Origin: an uncultured Bacilli bacterium
GTDB lineage: Bacteria; Bacillota_I; Bacilli_A; RF39; UBA660
Direction of reading: 5' to 3'
Assembly (NCBI GenBank): GCA_934162325.1
Contig: CAKPIH010000031.1
Location: 1-14,612 of the forward strand
Length of the DNA stretch: 14,612 nt
Shown here one piece after another: positions 12,405-14,612 of the stretch. How positions within the stretch are numbered: the stretch's first letter is position 1; each line of letters begins with the position of its first letter. The position numbers were made by a program, and so were the translations under genes. A model generated the notes under the pieces. It had not been told where the DNA came from and did no database searches. It saw only the letters and a list, made by a program, of their open reading frames with translations.

Positions 12405-14612
12405 ATGAAAATAAAAGTAGAAAAGAAAGATTTAACAATATTTATAGCCTTTTGTGTATTTTTATTATATTTATGTGCAATAGGTGTATTAAATGCATCT
12501 AGTATAGCAACTGAAGGAAAGTTTTATGGTTTTTTACCATTTAAAGCCTTTACTCCAAGATATATAGGAATGACATTTTTCTTATTTTTAGCAGCCCTAA
12601 TAGGAATATTTATGGCCGTAAAATCCTATATTTTTGATCGTGATAAAGGCTTTGGTATTACGATAGGTGGAAAAAAAGAGAAAGGTTATTCAAGATGGGC
12701 AACTGATAGAGAATTCAAAAATGGTTTAGTAGAAGTAAACATTAAAGATGAAAAAATAGATGCCGCTGGTATAGCTTTACATAGTAAGAAAGGCAAAATG
12801 TGGGTAGATAATGGTGAAGATCATTATTTAGTAATGGGTGCTACTGGTTCAGGTAAAACTGTAATAGTAGCAAAACCAATGATAAAGTTATTAGCTAAAC
12901 ATAATGAATCAATGATTTTAACTGACCCTAAGGGTGAATTATATGAAGAGACAGCAGAGCTTTTAAAAGCTGAAGGATATAATATAATAACATTAAACTT
13001 TAGAGATCCACAGCATGGTAATGCATGGAATCCAATGAGTTTACCATATCAATTATATAAAGAAGGAAATACTGATAAAGCAATAGAATTATTAGATGAC
13101 TTAGCGTTAAATATATTATATGAAGAAAAAAATAGTGGAGACCCATTCTGGGAAAAAACTGCTGCCGATTACTTTACCGGATTAGCTCTAGGTTTATTTG
13201 AAGATGGAACTCCAGAACAAGTAAACTTAAATAGTTTAAATTTAATGTGTAGTTTAGGAGAAGAAAGATTTGGTGGACCAAACAACAATTACATTAAAGA
13301 ATACTTTAATGGTAAAGATCCATCAAAACCAGCATATATAAATGCTTCTGGTACAGTATTTACTGCTGACGAAACAAAGCAAGGTATTATAGCTACATTT
13401 AAGCAAAAAATTAAATTATTCTCTTCTAGAGAAAACTTATCTGAAATGTTATCTTATAGTGATTTTGATATGCGAAATATTGGAAGAAATAAAACTGCTG
13501 TTTTTTTAATTGTTCAGGATGAAAAGAAAACATTACATCCACTTGCTACTATATTTATCAAACAATGTTATGAAACACTAATAGATGTTGCCCAAGAAAG
13601 TGGTGGAAAGTTACCATTTAGAACTAATTTCATTCTAGATGAGTTTGCTAACATGCCACCTTTAAAAGATGTAACTACTATGGTAACAGCAGCAAGAAGT
13701 AGATTAATAAGATTTACATTTATAATTCAGAACTTTGCTCAATTAACTCAAGTATATGGTAAAGAAAACGGTGATACCATTCGTGGTAACTGTAACTTAG
13801 TATATTTAATAAGTAGTGAAATAGCAGCCCTAGAAGAAATAAGTAAAATGTGTGGTGAAGTAAAGTCTAAAGAAAAAGAAAAGACTGCTTCGACACCACT
13901 TGTTACAGTAAGTGATTTACAAAGATTAAATAAATTTGAAATCATAGTTTTAAGAAGAAGAATGTTTCCATATAAAACTAGATTCCAAACAGACTTTGAG
14001 GTAGATTGGGGTAGAACATATCCTAAATCAGTTCCACCAGTACGTCAAAAGAAAGAATTAGAATTATTCGACATAAGAGAATTTGTTAAGGAAAAGAAAA
14101 AAGAAAAGATGGAAGCCATGGGAGGTAACCCATTCCCAGGAGCAACTGGTGCAACTCCATTTGGAGCATCAAATCCATTTATGGGAATGTCTAATCCATT
14201 TAGTGGAGGATTGCCACCATTTATGAGTGCTAATGATAGTTCAGAAGATTCAGATACAAGTTTTAATATAGATGACTTGGTTAAGAAAATAGATGCTAAA
14301 ATAGCAGAAATAGAAAAAGAAGAGGAACAAACTAAAGAAGTAGAAGAAAAGAAAAATTCACCATTTGAAGAACTAGTTTCAAATAAAACAAATCAAGTAG
14401 TAGATGTTCCTTCAGAAGAAGTACATAAAGAAGTGCCTACTGCGCCTGCAGTTGAACAAACACCAACAAATGTTGAGCAAACACCAACAAATGTTGAGCA
14501 AACACCAACAAATGTTGAGCAAGCACCAACAAATGTTGAGCAAACACCAGTAAAAACAGAAACTATATCAAATATGTATCAAGATAATACTAATGATGAT
14601 GATTTCTTTGAT
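12405..14612 (+). CDS. VirD4/TraG-type coupling ATPase (3' end outside the window)
   Basis: 736 residues are visible with no stop, so the end lies beyond the window. ATG 12405 is used; the nearby GTG 12401 is in another frame that soon stops. Two transmembrane helices (about 9-32 and 54-76) anchor it. The ATPase domain has Walker A GATGSGKT at 145-152, DPKGELYEE soon after, and Walker B FILDEF with D412 and E413, then the typical VirD4 segments NFAQL and RGNC. Coupling proteins bring relaxosome or effector substrates to the channel. After about residue 570 comes a tail unlike the family core: a Gly/Pro region with repeated NPF, a Lys/Glu coiled-coil stretch, and tandem VEQTPTN repeats near 683-712. 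It resembles the CD1115-type VirD4 of clostridial elements. It has its own promoter, separate from the other T4SS genes. Confidence 0.93.
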   Translation, partial: MKIKVEKKDLTIFIAFCVFLLYLCAIGVLNASSIATEGKFYGFLPFKAFTPRYIGMTFFLFLAALIGIFMAVKSYIFDRDKGFGITIGGKKEKGYSRWATDREFKNGLVEVNIKDEKIDAAGIALHSKKGKMWVDNGEDHYLVMGATGSGKTVIVAKPMIKLLAKHNESMILTDPKGELYEETAELLKAEGYNIITLNFRDPQHGNAWNPMSLPYQLYKEGNTDKAIELLDDLALNILYEEKNSGDPFWEKTAADYFTGLALGLFEDGTPEQVNLNSLNLMCSLGEERFGGPNNNYIKEYFNGKDPSKPAYINASGTVFTADETKQGIIATFKQKIKLFSSRENLSEMLSYSDFDMRNIGRNKTAVFLIVQDEKKTLHPLATIFIKQCYETLIDVAQESGGKLPFRTNFILDEFANMPPLKDVTTMVTAARSRLIRFTFIIQNFAQLTQVYGKENGDTIRGNCNLVYLISSEIAALEEISKMCGEVKSKEKEKTASTPLVTVSDLQRLNKFEIIVLRRRMFPYKTRFQTDFEVDWGRTYPKSVPPVRQKKELELFDIREFVKEKKKEKMEAMGGNPFPGATGATPFGASNPFMGMSNPFSGGLPPFMSANDSSEDSDTSFNIDDLVKKIDAKIAEIEKEEEQTKEVEEKKNSPFEELVSNKTNQVVDVPSEEVHKEVPTAPAVEQTPTNVEQTPTNVEQTPTNVEQAPTNVEQTPVKTETISNMYQDNTNDDDFFD
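14451..14549 (+). repeat. 21-bp tandem repeats in the VirD4 tail
   Basis: Four full 21-bp units (14451-14471, 14472-14492, 14493-14513, 14514-14534) and a 15-bp partial fifth (14535-14549) encode VEQTPTN repeated in frame. Units 2 and 3 are identical; unit 1 differs from them at one base (GAA for GAG) and unit 4 at one base (GCA for ACA, giving VEQAPTN). Such near-identical minisatellite-like repeats are prone to copy-number change by slippage. Confidence 0.95.

Noticed and set aside
14451..14549. CRISPR-like array
   Set aside because: The units are 21 bp, directly adjacent with no spacers, and in frame with the VirD4 gene, so they are a coding tandem repeat.

Overview
The window is very AT-rich, uses the standard code (Trp is TGG), has purine-rich Shine-Dalgarno sites and sigma-A-type promoters, and all supported genes lie on the + strand. 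This fits a low-GC Firmicutes/Bacilli-type genome or a mobile element of one; I cannot name the species. Its core is a Gram-positive type IV secretion system (T4SS) of the kind found in integrative conjugative elements. No relaxase, integrase, origin of transfer or attachment site is visible, so conjugation is inferred from the machinery rather than shown.

Layout. Positions 1-132 hold the 3' end of a gene closed by a terminator. Positions 210-1801 are a two-gene unit: a DUF1292-like small acidic protein and a charged coiled-coil protein built from a ~140-residue internal duplication. Positions 1887-2210 are a single-gene unit for a VirB2-like two-helix pilin, with its own promoter and terminator. 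Positions 2311-4446 are a three-gene cassette (membrane/coiled-coil protein, Gly-rich small protein, HExxH protein). It has a perfect consensus promoter containing an operator-like dyad, and is bracketed by two identical 38-bp terminators.

Positions 4547-12293 look like one secretion operon: a secreted Cys-rich protein ending in a VirB2-like membrane hairpin; a VirB6-like channel protein; a small VirB3/PrgI-like protein; a VirB4 ATPase split into two overlapping genes; a membrane-anchored cell-wall hydrolase with M23 peptidase and lysozyme-like domains; and a TcpC/VirB8-like protein with two probable NTF2-like domains. A terminator follows. Positions 12405-14612 then start a VirD4/TraG coupling ATPase from its own promoter; it runs off the window with a repetitive C-terminal tail.

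Working model (inference): the pilin-like hairpin proteins, VirB6-like and VirB3-like proteins form the membrane channel; the two VirB4 pieces and VirD4 power it and feed substrates; the hydrolase opens peptidoglycan; the TcpC-like protein scaffolds outside the membrane. The most unusual points are the two-gene VirB4, the pilin-like hairpin fused to a secreted Cys-rich domain, and the unrecognised three-gene cassette inserted between the pilin and the secretion operon.
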